64,000 nucleotides of DNA, taken from Effrenium voratum. Its lineage: Eukaryota > Sar > Dinophyceae > Suessiales > Symbiodiniaceae. The stretch's first letter is position 1, and every line of letters starts with the position of its first letter. Made by a program: the position numbers and the translations under genes. This document shows, piece by piece, positions 48,001 to 62,900 of the stretch. Under the pieces are notes generated by a model. It saw only the letters and a program-made list of their open reading frames with translations, had not been told where the DNA came from and ran no database searches. The stretch spans positions 332,501 to 396,500 of the forward strand of contig CAUJNA010003240.1 in NCBI GenBank assembly GCA_963377175.1, written 5' to 3'.

Positions 48001-51000
48001 CCAGTTTTCCGATTCTGGGTTTAAACGATCTCACCCTGACGCTTTTTTCAGGTGTTGCAATTATTCTAAAAAAAGCAGGTTCAATAGTTAAGGCTAAGGT
48101 CCAAAGGTCATTTCCGATTTTTCAGAAGCCAGTGGTAAGCCCTTGTCAGAGAACCGCGTTAAGCATGGGAAGAATATGGGTTGATGCCCAGTGGCAAAGC
48201 CAAGGCTAAGCAATCCTATCATACCCCGCCAAAATGGCACGGTCATCCTGATCCGGGTCTGAAATGTTGACAGGGAAGGTTCGACGGATAGTGAGTTTCA
48301 CTCAGATTTCCGGTGGCATCACAGGCTTCCAAGCGCTCGAAAGGGGATGACTTTCGCCCAGGAGCGTGGCTGGAAGTTTGCTGCGGCAGCCCTGCCCCCT
48401 GGCACGCGCCGCAGCCTTCGCCGCGCTGGCGGCGGTAGGCCGCAACGAGCGGAACCAGCCGCTGCCACCAGCGCCAGGCCCAAGGGTCGAAGGGTCGAAG
48501 GGTCGGAGCCCGAAGTGAGGCCCGGTGAAGGATGACAGGGGCATGCGTTTTTGATACAGGAATTCTCGGGGCAAGAAGTGGCTTGGCTTGCGATCGCGAT
48601 GCTCATACCACGCAAAGTGACACAGTAAGTGCTCTTGGAAAGGGGACCGTTGGCACCTCATGTGTATACCGGGCAGACGTCTAAGAAGCTGAGAATGAAT
48701 AGATGTCTATTGTGAGTTGCTAGCATTGGTTGGCTGATGGCTCATGGGCCTGTCAAGTTTCTGACGGGACACATTGTTGGGCAGCCTCGCCTGCCTGTTT
48801 GGTGACATCGGTTCTTTTCTTTCATTGCCTAAGCTATCAACTTACACATTGCCTAAGGCAAAGCGATGGGACACAGCGACATCCTGCTGCTTTGCAACAT
48901 CGCTTTTCAAACAGGCAACCCCCTCATGCAATAGGACACCAAGGTGAAGCTGATTCACGAAAACTGGCATGCATGCCCAAAGCAGTCATATTTAGGGAAA
49001 TTATATTTGGCAGTCCTATGTTTGGTACTATTGGTGTTCAAGTCGTGTTTTGCCCGATTGAGTTGAACGTGTTTTGAGCTCAACATTGGGCGTCCCACAT
49101 GTTCTTCACCCTTGTCATTCGACAGACTTGCTCCGCTTGCTCAAGTTGATTGCTTCATCGGGGGCACCTAGCCATCCTAGCCCTTGTGTTGAGTAGAAAG
49201 GTTTAAAAGCCTCACCTATGGATAACGCGTGGCTTCCTTGGGCGGTAGAGAAGATCGTGGCCCAGGCGTAGACGTGGGGCTCTTGGCCCAGACCCAGGCA
49301 GCAGCGCGCCTGGCAGCTGGCCGCCGCGGGGCTGGGCCCAAGGCCTCGGGGGCTGGGGGGGCACGAGACTTGGGCAAAATCCTTCACCTCTCCGGTGGTT
49401 CATACCAGTTGCTGGGTCATCAATCCGTAACTGGCGGCGCAATCCTTTACCTCATCGGTTCATACCAGTGTCAATTTGAACTGGTGCGAAGTGGGTTTTG
49501 TCGATGTACAGGGAATCCTCCAAGGGTGTTGGGAGTGAACCGCTTGATTCCGGGGAACCGCAAGGGCCCAGCTAGAACCGGCAAGGTTTCTGAAATGGGT
49601 GCTAAACTTGACCTTGCCTCTGAGTGCGCCTAGGGATGTACACTTGGAGGGAGTGGCGTGGAGGATTCACCCCTCTCAACCGTGCCTTGTTGATTGATGT
49701 GCAGAAGTCTGCATACCTTTCGGCCTTGTGCTTCCAGAATCTTCGGCTCCCTCGCTTTTTCATTTTTTGGTAACAAACAAACACCTAATGCACTCCCAAA
49801 CCGGGAACCCACGAAAAGTTGCTGTGGGTCAACCATTCGAAGGCGTTGCCAGAGCCTCACCCAATCGTCTTACCGTCCCACATGCCAAGCTCGTGTACAC
49901 CATTGGCAAGCCATCGAGTTGACCTGCGGCCTCGCATTTCTATTTCATATGCTTAGCGCAGACCTGAAGGTGGTTGGTGCTTGGGGGGGTCTTCATGACA
50001 ACAGCACGGAAAGCAATGAAGACCTGAGATGTTCCATAAACAGGAAGGGATGCCATTGGTTGAGATGCTGATTCACCCGTTGGCATTTCTTGCCCTCCTG
50101 CTTCCCATCTTCCATTTGCATGTGTTTGCTGCTTTGTTCCGCTATTTGCTATCTTCCTTCTCTACGCCGGAGTTGGGAATATGCTAGAACGAGTTGGCCC
50201 CCCTCTGATTGATTACCAATGTGAGCTGCATGTCATTGGCAAATGTTTGCATAAAAATGCAATGACAAATAGTTATTTCTCTGCTCGGAGACGGACGCTA
50301 GCATCATGGTTGTGTGTGTGTGTTTCACCCGTGTTTGTTCTGCACTCAGAATTGTCAGCAGCAATGGCCTGGACATCAGAAACGAGGCCTTCTGAATCCA
50401 ACGGCAGGGCAAGCGCATGTTGTAAAGGAGGCAGGCTGTGATTGACTTGTTTTTTCTCTTCCCACTTCCGGCACGCCAACAAATCAGATAGAGTGAAGGA
50501 ACAGACCTTTGAGTGAAGCGCAAGATCCCTGAAAGGAGACTCCGCTGTGAGGCCATTTTCGCTCCTCCAATGCCCTCCTTGCTGCTGCACCTGGATGATG
50601 CCCAGAAGAGGTTGCACCGAGCATGGATGAAGCGAGGCCGCGTGGATACTCGGAATAGTCTGCAGCATGGGCCAGTTTTGTGTTTGCCGATTGAGCCCTG
50701 AGTGCAAACTGGCTTGCGAAGAAACGCGCCTTGGTGTCGGTGCTTGTTTCCCTCTCATCTGCTGCCTGTTCTTTGCACGATGCTGTGCTGCGGCCAAACA
50801 CCCCGACAGCGCTGCTCAGGACATCATCTACTGCGGACCGCTGGCCATCGAAGAAGAGCTGCAAGATTTGTGCAGTGGTATCCAAGGCAGGGCCGATGGC
50901 AGTGGCGAAATGTGCTGTATCATACCAGCGGGAACCTGCCTCCCTTCCACTCAGGTGCGTTGTTTGCCAGCAACCACCTTCCCATAGTGTCACTGATGCA

Positions 51001-54000
51001 TACACAACCTGTTCGGAATTTGCGTAACCAAGTGCATAGCGTCTCAGTCAGCCAGTGCAGATTGGGAAGTAGGAGGAGGGCTGTCAACAACCTTTTGCAT
51101 AAAAACAAACGTTATTGGAATTCCATAAGTATGAACAGTTGAGAGCCCTCCGACTACTACAACTCATGTCTCTGCCCGGTCCAGGTGGAAGACCCAGCAA
51201 CAAACATGGAAGTGCATAGGCCCTTTTGAAGGACTACTTTCATTTTGAAAAGGGAGGCCGTCCACTTCCATGTGTAGGATCTCGATTCTTGTGCGCCCGT
51301 GCGAGGCTTGTGCAAACTCCACTTCCACCAGAGCGATTGGCAAAGTCCGTCGCCATGCTTTGCGTACTACCGGTCACTAGGTTGCATTGGGTACGCGCGG
51401 CGGAGCTATTTTGCCCATCTCTGCTGATGCCTGCACGCGTGTGTTCTTAGCCTGGCAAATGCCCTGGTGAAGGGGCCAGGATTTTGAGTCGAGCATTAAG
51501 CTGCGCATGCCAGAAGGATTCATTCGGCAGTTGACGGGTGCCTTTGTAAGGTCTGCTGGGTTCGCCATCGCTGCTGCTGCCTCTGGCGCATCAGCTGCAT
51601 CATGGAGCACTTTGCTGGCCGCTGGGCAATCGGTTTTTCGAAGGCCTTTGTAGTTTGAAGCTGATTCACCATACCTTCTTCCAGGCAATACACTTGGTCA
51701 GAGCTTTGCATCGCCTGTACTGTGCGCAGATATGACATTTTGTTTTGCAGGCCCAGAGCCTGCACCATTTCCTTTCACTGTCATGATCGCTCGTTTCAAG
51801 CACTTTCAGTTCATCTCACCCTTGCTGTTTCTTTCGTGGTGTTTCCGGCTTGGTGCTTCGGCCTGTTTCAGGCGCTGCTTGCTGTTTGTTTGCAACTGCG
51901 TAGGCAGATGCCCTGTAAGTGAAAGCCTGGTCAACGTGCAGCCACAATGATCGAAGACTATGCCGCAATGCCTGCGGGCATAGTTTGAACTTGGCCAGGG
52001 CTTCAAACACCGAGGCTGCGAGTCAGAGTGCCATGTCCAGTGAAGTGTTAGAGGTATCAACCGAGAAAATGCGCAGCATGCTCAAAGAAGGGAACCCAAT
52101 GACCACGCAAATTCTGACCAGGGTTTGCCTTACAGAACTTAGAACAACCGAAAGGGTTCCCTTAAGGCTACCCTTTTGCTTTCCGTTTGGAACCTCAAAA
52201 AGGCTAGTCTCCCTTGAGGTTTGAGTCTAAAACCACCCCAAAAGCACTCTCTGCACTCCCAGGTGAGCCCGGGCACTTGGACCTGGGAGGAGTACCTGTC
52301 GCAGGACCTACGGCGACTCTTGCAGGAGCGTGCCCCGGTTGCACCGTTTTGCCCTTCTGTGCTTGCGACGTTTTGCAAAGCCTGAAAGACATGTTTTTTT
52401 TTGAGGAAATGATCCAAACTATGCCCTCAGTTTGGTTCCATGCGGGTGAGGTGGCTATTTTGTTCAGCTTTCGGCTATGGGCTGCCTTCCATTTCAGGTG
52501 ATGGGATGCACCAATGATGCATTGCGCAATCAGATGTGCAATGGGCGAGAAGGCCGAGCTAGCATGTGCCACAACACGAAGGTGGCCTTTTTCAAGCGGT
52601 CCTCGAGTTTGACGGTCCATAATGGCACTTCATGTTTGAGCTCTGTCGCAGTGGTAATTAGCAGGTTGGGGGTTAGCCTACATCTATCTCACCGCGTATG
52701 AAAACCTTCACGTAGTGGCCTCCAGCCTTTGCCCAAACAAACCCTCGGAGCCGGAGCGCCCTCCAAGGAAACCGCTTTGCGCGGGAAATTGCGGTAGCTG
52801 GGCTGCCTACTCTCAACAGGTCCAGGATCTTCAACTGGCCCCTGCGCCGGGTCAGGCACAGGTACTGGAAGTTAGCCTATGAAGAGCCGCTCAGCCGCAC
52901 CTGCGCGGGTCGAGCTGTGCGTGCCACATGGATTTGCAGTGGATTCTGTTTTGCAAGAAGTCAGCCAACTACGTTGAAGCGAGCAACCAGAGGTTACAGC
53001 TTGTTTGCCGTTCTGTACTTGACACAGTAGGGAATCAACTGTAGTGATGCTCTTGGACTACTTGTGGCTGAATTGCAACAATCCGTCAGTCACATGAAGG
53101 GCACATCACGAGCTTGATCCAAGCAAAAGCGTTGCCAAAGGACCTTGTAACATGCCATGACGCTTCGCCGCACTTGCTCCGGTTGCCGTCTCCCAGCGTT
53201 AAAGTTTCGGGCTGCCCGATTCCGAACCGTTAGCGACAACCTTTGCAAGTGCAATGTTTAACGACATTTACTGAAAATGATGCTCTGACCGAAGACGCTT
53301 GATGGACGCTTTGAGGTACGCCACCGGCCACGAGACCTCGCCCTTCCTGCCGCTGGCACAGTTCTGGGCTGTGGGGGACACCACCAGCGGCACCCGGGTC
53401 TATGGCACTCGCAGCTTCCTCCGTGGCCAGACAAAACAAACACATTTCGTCAGATGAGGTTGGGACTCCCTTTGACTTTTGGGGAGCTCTGAGAATACTC
53501 TTTAAAGAGGGGTCCACAAGCTTGAACAAACTTTGATTGCCCATGCATGGATTTGGAGGGGACAGGGGGGAGGGGATGCACAAGCAGCAGATAATGGCAG
53601 GGCATGAGATCATAATATGAAGCACAAGCATTCATTTTTGTTGCGCATGGCCTTCTCTTTGACATTGGTTGACTTGGCGTTGTTCAAAACCGCTGCTTGT
53701 CTAGGGCAGTTGAAGGGTTGGTCTGTTTGCTCGCAGCTTTCGCACGAAAGTTACTAGGGCGTGTGTGCGCTACCAAGATCCGAAAGCGGCCCTCGTCTGA
53801 CCTGCATGTTTGTGCGAGCACTTGACTTTCACTTTACTGCCTTCGTTATTTTACTAAAGCGCTTGCTGTTTGGCATTCTGGCCTAAAGGGTAGGTTACAT
53901 TTGCAACATCAAATGCGTGCGCATGTCACACACGAATCTGGAAATGTCATGAGTTGCAAGCTTCAAGGCATCCCTGTGTGTGTGAGCGAGTGGGTGTATG

Positions 54001-56408
54001 TATCTTTGAATCCGTGTTAAGTTGTTTGCTTGCCGCGATGCTGAATGCTTTGTAGCTTTTCTCCGAATCGAGGTTTGCTCGCCCGCCTGTCGCGGCGGGA
54101 AACGGACTACGTGTCGGCCTTGCCTGGCATGGAGGATGCAGGCGTCGGCATTCAAACTCCCAGGCAAAGGGTGGAACTAGAACAGGTAGGTGAGCAACAC
54201 AGCACACACCACCGCCCTCTAAGGGTCTAGCAATTGCATGGAAGGCGGGCGTACACCAATAAGGGGCTCCCCTTTTGACCAATGAGAAGCCTGAATCCTT
54301 TGTAACATCCGACTGGATTCATACGAAGAACCGGTCGGAGGAATCCCCATGAAATGAACTGGTTGCCCATCGGCCCTGATAAAGCAAGAGTTGACATGAT
54401 TTCAAGCTTTGCCAGGCAGAGCTGCCATCGAGGCCACCTTAGCCACTGAGGATGAGGCCACGCACCTTGCCAAAGTGTCAAGTGGACGCCCTGGCGTTTT
54501 CTTGTAGCTACCAGTCTTTACGCGCATCCTCCATCCAATTGTAACTGACACAAACGTGGACGATTGCGGTGAGTAAACCTCTCCCTGTTGCGGCAGGGTG
54601 CGGCAAACTGGCTGGTTATGCTGGATTTGCTTGGCAAAGAGCTGGGCCTGCAAGCGTACACCTACCTGAGACTCGGCTTCGTAGATCAAGGATGTACGGC
54701 TCAGACTCCCTGCCAGACAGGCGGCAGTGCGATGGCACAGACAGAAGGGTTTGCGAGGATGAGGACGATGCCGGGTTTCGTTGGTATTAACGCTGAACGA
54801 GAGCGCCTGTTCCCAGGAATGGGGCGTCGCTGGAGGACAGCTACCAATCAGCCGCCAGCCCGCGAGAGAGGGAGAGAGATGCCATGAGATGCCCAGTCGC
54901 TTGCATAGCCAGAAGTCGCTTGTGTCCCTCAATGCCATCGAATGCTTGCAGAGTTGCAGCTTGAAGCACTCGTTTAATTACTCAAGTTGCCTCAAGCTTT
55001 CCTGGGTGAAGCAACTAGCCTCCAACACAACAAGTTTGCCATGAAAGCTGATGCACCAAAGAAGAGGGCTATGCAGAAGCAATCGAGGATTCCAGGTGTT
55101 CAGCTGAGCCTGAGCTTTGCTGATTTGTACTCCTAAGGCAGCTCGCCTGTCTCCGCGCCTCTCCCGCACCTTCCACATCGAGTCGGCACAATTCTTGCCG
55201 CAGCGCCAAGGAGGGGGTGGAAGATGTGCATTACTGCATGCGTTTGGACTGAGAGTGCAGTTTTTGCCAACGTGCCATCCAGTTTCGACTTCTTTTGCGA
55301 AAGCTGCCGATGAAAGTGCTCAGGCGTTTCCTAGAGGACTGACTGGTCACCATGTTCAATGATCCTGCATCCCCATATAAAAGATGTTCACCAAATGGTG
55401 CCAAAATGTCCCAAACTACATACATGTCATACCCACTGCAAACTTCTTCAAACCTGAGCCCATTTGTGGGCTTCCTCCAGGTCCGCCGCAAGAGCATTGC
55501 CTTTTCCCGACGTCCTCGCTGGCCAGCGCATTCACTCACACCCACGGCGTGGTTGTGAGTTGGTGTACAAGGCAGATGGGCTCATGCCACGTGAGCCCTC
55601 CTGGAGATTCGGGATGGTGACAAAGCAAACCTTGAGCTTACTACACCACCTGCGCTTGCCGGCACTGCTTGCTGCCTGCACCTGCGCTCAGGTGCTGGAG
55701 AGGCAAAACTATCAAACGGCAGTATGGTCAACCGAATTTGCCCCTTTCTGCATGCACGCTTCCCTTTGTCAATGGGACTTTGCCTTTGGCTTGCCTTTGA
55801 GTTCCTTTTGAACTACGCGCAATATAAGCACTCTGCCAAAGAATGGAACCTAGTCCTGCCAAAGGCCAGTCATGTGGATAAGTACAGTATCATCGGGGAA
55901 TTGTTTTCTTCTAGCCTCAGGGAGTATTGGTTTGGAATCCCAGGCGCGCTGGACGGGCAATTCCCCCGCGCCCTTGACAAAGATCATGGTTGAGAAGTTG
56001 GGCTTTCCGTTTTGAGAGACCTTCCATTCGGATTCCGACGCGTGCAAAGAATCCCTTCTGGTCTGCGTGACTCCCGTCAGTTGGCTCTCCAGTTAGCCTG
56101 CTGTGTGGTCATGTGTGGTCCAAGTTGCGATCAACGCGGATGCATTTGAAATGCTCGCTTTGAGCAGTATCCAGAGGAGTCAACACATTAACCAGGACTT
56201 GTGCTGATAGCCGTGCTATCCCGGGCGAAACGTCACATCATTCCAGCATGTGTTGTGACATACGATCTTGTTTTTTCCTCCATGGTTCGCAGTGGAGCTT
56301 CAGATGAACACGTTTGACAGTGCATACTGGCTGGGTGCGGGGGTTTTGAGGAGCTTTTGCACGTACGGACCAATCAACGCCAGGCGGGAGCTGCGGCAGA
56401 TGTTCTTA
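45069..56408 (+). CDS. Exon-like segments of unidentified gene(s), possibly 5' part of the LicD gene
   Basis: Protein-like segments bounded by AG and GT/GC/GA sites: 45069-45214 (GLDGRYFAFPSGKHDAVDR, GTGAGA donor); 46160-46283 joined in phase to a segment from 46380 (VRWEVLRSDLSHALSEVLHN; DHFRTFALGMNEQDSKGRD); from 46722 (VLVSVLYSGLGWDLWFQRYE); 47550-47597 (VLALVADLYGGARLEK); about 47861-47977 (ESELGRLAALVGAKDATDE); 48362-48434 (ERGWKFAAAALPPGTRRSL); 50514-50610 (EAIFAPPMPSLLLHLDDAQK); 50810-50879 (AAQDIIYCGPLAIEEELQD); 52263-52325 (VSPGTWTWEEYLSQDLRRLL); from 53316 (YATGHETSPFLPLAQFWAVG); from about 54590 (WLVMLDLLGKELGLQAYTYL); 56293-56408 (LQMNTFDSAYWLGAGVLRSF). I do not recognise a family. 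They may be one gene ending in the LicD exons, or several. Many exons are surely missed. Confidence 0.35.
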
Positions 56409-56997
56409 GATGCTGCTCGGCCGAGAGCGGTGTTGTGAATGGGTGCCATCACGGATTGCCCGCGCGGAGAAAGATAAGCTTGCACCCGGGCGATGATACA
56501 GTTTTTTTTCAGGACCTCATGGTGATGCTGGGTTTCCTTGATTAAAAGATGGGCGGTTATGGTTGACAATCCTCAGCCGCTCTAAGCCCTGGCATCAAAT
56601 TTGGTTTTGAACAGGCCCAATCCACCCCTGCCACAGATCGATCAGGATCACCGTGCAAATCGGTGCAAGCACAACTCGGCCACAAGCAGCCAAATGGCAT
56701 CCCAATCAGGAAGCGTTTATGGTTGCTTGGAAAGAGCCGCTTGCCACCGCTCATTGAAGTCTCTGCAATAGCTCACACAACACGCTAGGTCTTTCCCCGT
56801 GGCTACGGGCAGGGACGCAAGGGCCTTCCGCTGTCGCAATTCGGGTGTCCCCTGTCCAAGTCTTGGCCAGGCATGTTGTTTCAATGGAGTCCCGTGTGAG
56901 ACCAGTGGACTCAGATGAGGTGGGCGGCTGGTGGTTGAACATGGACCCGCTGCGTCACATCATCGTCCCGGTTTCAGCCAGACGCTTTGCGGCAGAA

Positions 56998-57068
56998 TGG
57001 CCAACGGTTGCGGCTGCAGACTTTTGAGGCCGTTTGGCAGCCAACGGCCAACGGTTGCGGCTGCAGAA
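56998..57068. repeat. 22-bp direct duplication
   Basis: GGCCAACGGTTGCGGCTGCAGA occurs twice, about 47 bp apart (56999 and 57046), separated by CTTTTGAGGCCGTTTGGCAG text. It is a local tandem duplication in non-coding sequence. Confidence 0.75.
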
Positions 57069-57483
57069 TTTGGCCAGCCCTCAAAGCAGGACGTGTCACT
57101 CACAAGCAGCGTAATTTCTTGGTTTTTGTTTGTCTTTGGGTTTCGCACAACTTCACAAGAAGATATTACAGACACTGAGGTGTCATTTGCAAAGAGGAGA
57201 GGACGTCTGATATGTTCCCTTGCCTGCATCGAGCGAGGTGTGTTGAATCTCTACCGCAGCGGCGAGACCGAGCTGCCGAAACCTCAGAGCCAAAGGGCCA
57301 AGCTTCGGGTTTGCTCGCGCGAAGAGGAGACGACCAAACCTTAACAAGTGTGCTATCTACTTTCACCCAGGGAGTGTTGAGGACCGCACAAAAACCACAG
57401 CCAGTTCTGACTTGCGTGCAAGCTTGCATCACGTTGGGGTTGGCGGGGGCGTTTTCGGTTGGGGCCCCGCCGGCGTGTCAAAG

Positions 57484-59087
<1,604 letters not shown>

Positions 59088-59917
59088 AGTTAGACAGATA
59101 GTCTGCACATGTCACAAGCAATTGTTTGTTAAAGACAAAAATAATGTGTCCTGATGTCGATGCAGCAGCATGAGGCGAAACAAGCAGCTGCATGCATGGC
59201 GGAGATCTCGACATTGGTTTGATTGGGTGGGACGTGATATGGTGTGTCGACATACTTGTTAGGGGTGTGAAGGAGTTAACCATTTGACTCGAATTGGGGC
59301 AGTTGCGTTTCCCTGGCTAACAGGGGGCAATGAACCGCTTGACATGGCTTAAGAAATGGCGCGGGCCTTCAAGATGCACGGATCCATGGTAGGGGCAAGA
59401 GACCTGCATATCAACAGGGAATGGGCATCAAAAGTCCAAAACATGACTTCAAGCACCATTGTAGCCAGTGAGGCAAGATGGGATCCATGAAAGCTTTCAC
59501 CACACATGATCGCCACTTGCCCACTTCCTCTTCGCATCTCTTCGCTATGCGCAGGATGGATGCGAGTTTCCAGATCGGTTTGTCCACCTCTACACCTGAG
59601 GGCCAGGGGAGGGCCACCTGTGTGAGAGCGGACAAAGGGCATATGAGTTTTGAGGTTGTTTGATGGCGAGTTCACCCGGGATCACAACGAGCTCACCATG
59701 TTGTTGGTCCTTTGCTTGGGGATCCCTGAGCTCAGGTTTTCGAAATTACGTGAGTTTGGCTAGCAATGTGCATCCGCACCAGAGATGAGCATGATCACGT
59801 GAGGGTGAGCATGACCCACGTGAGGATTTTAGCCCGCTTGGCTTTTCCGAAGGAAGACCCGCGCGCAGAATTCCCCATCGGCTCAACTGCGCCTTTTCCG
59901 TCCCTAGCTCTCCAAAC
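59088..59917. other. Intergenic between LicD gene and gene B
   Basis: About 830 bp without a recognisable gene. It ends in a pyrimidine-rich tract and AG (GCCTTTTCCGTCCCTAG, AG at 59906-59907) ten bases before the start codon of gene B. This fits a spliced-leader trans-splice acceptor, an inference from dinoflagellate biology. Confidence 0.5.
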
Positions 59918-62900
59918 ATGGCAGCAGTTCCAGGCAGGGCGAAATCTGAAACGCCCCACGGGCATGGCCGGAGCGCTGAACAGATGGGGGCGCTAATGAT
60001 CTCATGACCCGGATGGCCTGACCCAACTTTGTGAGTTGCGTGGCAACATGTTGGCAGTTGCTCAGTCAAGAATATCCCATCACGGCAGGCGAGACAGGAG
60101 AGCCAACGGACACAGAGGTGGCACTCCCGGAGGACTTTACAGTGGACAAGGCTGGGTCCTGAGTTTGGCTGAGTTTGAGGATTTATTTTACCGATTTGCA
60201 TCATGAGCCACAACGAAACTGCTTGCTCGAAGATGCTGGAGAGAGAGGGAGAGAGAGAGAGAGAGAGAGAGAGAACGAGCTGCGTTACTTTCTGGTTTGT
60301 TTTGGCACTCTGCAGTGACCTAACTTATTGGGGTTTGCAACCTCACCCCATGATGAAGGTTCTTTTCACAGGGGGCTTCCGTGCAACTGCAGCCAGGCAT
60401 GCTCAACCATCAGGAGAGGTTGGTTGAACAGCCTTTAGTTAGTAGGGGTTGGCTGAGTCAAAGTCGCCAGCAGCCAGCAATCGACTCAGGATGCACGATA
60501 CACTGGGAAGGCATCTTGGCAAGATGTGCGTCCTCCCACTGGGCCCCTTGCAGGTCTTTGGACCACAACGTGATGCTTTTGCGAAGTACCCTACGATTCT
60601 CAATGCCAACTATCCCTAGCGTAGGCACTTGAGTGGAAGTCGGCGGACAAGGAAACACCACCACTTAGGATCATGTTCGGCAGGGGGTATGTCTTGCATA
60701 CATGTTTGAGTAGGTTAACATCATCCAAGTGGGTGTTTCAATGTTGCTAGAATTTTACCTTTTGCTCACCCCACCGGATCCACTATCATCAGGTGCTGGA
60801 CTTCAACAAGTGGCGAGGGTTTGGCCACATCGCGGTCGACCAGCAGGCCAGCTGCACGGGCAAGAACTGAAGAATTGCTTGGGGTCCCTTAATGGCCCTG
60901 TGTGTTGGATCAAAACAAAGTGATAATTTTACTCGACTCCCCCGAGGTTGCAACTTTAGTGGAGGCAAGCCAGGAAGCCCTCTAAAATGGCCTGCGGCGT
61001 AGGTTGTAATTTCCGGGCATTGTGAAGGTGACTTGCTTGCTGGTACTGACATGGGGGGAAGGGAAGACCAGCTATTTGCATCGAAAAGTTGAATGCTGAC
61101 AGGATCATGTTTGAGGCTGATTGCTGGCACTGCCATGCTACTGCCCTCTCGTAACCATATCACTCAGATTCGATTGGTAGTTGGATGACGGCCTTTGAAT
61201 TCCATGCCTTGCTTTTGTTGCTCGCCTTTCACACGCATTTTGCGAGCGGATTGCGAGCGCACCAGGGCGTCGTGCCCGGAGCCGCCCGGCACATTAAATG
61301 GAAAGCCCCGGCAGGAATAAAATATACTGCGCTTGTGCATCGCAAGGCCCAACTTAGGAACTTGCTTAAAAGAAGAACAAACTCAGTGACATATTGCCAG
61401 GACCAATGGGCTTGGAGAATGCGCGTTTGAGTCAATGAGTCAAAGGACCTTCCGTGTTGTATGGCGATTAGGCCAGAGGTTGATGCTGGCTGGACGCATC
61501 AGCAACAAGACGAATATCAATTTGACATCATTGCCTGAGCAACGCTCGGGAAGGTGTGTCAAAATCGGGGGACCCCGAATTGGTTTGTCATTCGAATTTC
61601 CCCAAACCAACCCAAAACACAGAGTACCATCAAGAAGCACAAGCTCAGGAAAAGCTCTTTGTCCACTGGAAAAACATCCAGACTGACGACCGCTTCCCTC
61701 GTCTCAAGGAGGGCCTCCAGATACTTGGCGTGATGCAAAGCAAAAGCCATACAAATGTTTGTGGGTTTGTCTCCAAATGGACGGCGAGCCCAGGAATGAG
61801 CTCTTGTTTGCTTTTTAACCAACCTCAATATTTTCTGGGGCAACTTAAACACGACAGAGGGGTAAGGCCTCCAAGCCACCACTTGTAGCGCGACGGGGCT
61901 CGTCACATTTGAAGGCTAATTTCACATCCCTTGATGCCATATTCCTTCCCGAGCTAGTGACGCATTGGTCGGTTCACAGTGAGGCAGTGACTGGCCGTTT
62001 CCGGGCAACATGCCCGTGCCAAGGGTGGAGTTCGGGCTGATGATCACTATGAAGAGGATGCTTGGCTGGGCAACACCCAGGGACCTTTTGCTGCCTTGCG
62101 AATACTCCACTGGCCCCCACCCCCGACTTAACGTACCCGTACTGTGCCCCCAGTAAGTAGGGGCCTTCCCCCGAAATTACTGCGTCCCAGTCGGCGGTGG
62201 GGATTTCCCCTGCAAATGTCCAAACAGAAAGAGATGCGTGCAGCGACTTGATGTGTTCAAACAAGGTAGGCAGAAGATTGGCTGCTGCTTACCCACCAGA
62301 ATTGCACCATTCCTTGGCCGTAAGACATGCAGGCCGCAACATGAGGGCGCATGCATCTCAGGCAAGGCTACAACCGGATTCGCTCCTTAAAAGCGAAGGC
62401 AGTGACCCTGCCTGGTGGAGGCTGGGTTCCCATCATGACTGCCAACGAGTTGGGCCCACCAAACAAGTCGCTTTCAAGTCTCAGCCATTCTGGCAGACCC
62501 AACTGACTGGTCGGACGGTTTGCACGCGGAAGCGCGCTCGTGGGAGCCTGGGAGGCATGCTAAACATCCAGGACGCTATGGATGCTGAAGTAATGACGCC
62601 ACTGGGCTTCACAAGACATCGCTTGAACCCGCCAGGTTTGTCCAAGGAACAATGTTGCACACATGTTTGAGACGAAGGTTTCAGGGTCTGCCAGAGATTT
62701 GGCCCAGACAAAGGGAAGCAAATAGGAAAATTGAAGAGCTTCTAATGTTTTTGGCGCATGGCTCATGTGCCCTGCTTGGAATTTCATAGCCGGCCATGGG
62801 GTGCCATCACTCAAACTTCAGATGGTAAAACACATCGGAGTCTAGCAGCTGGTGCTTCAGGTTCATTGGCGGTCAGAGCCTCCGCCACACCGGTACCATT

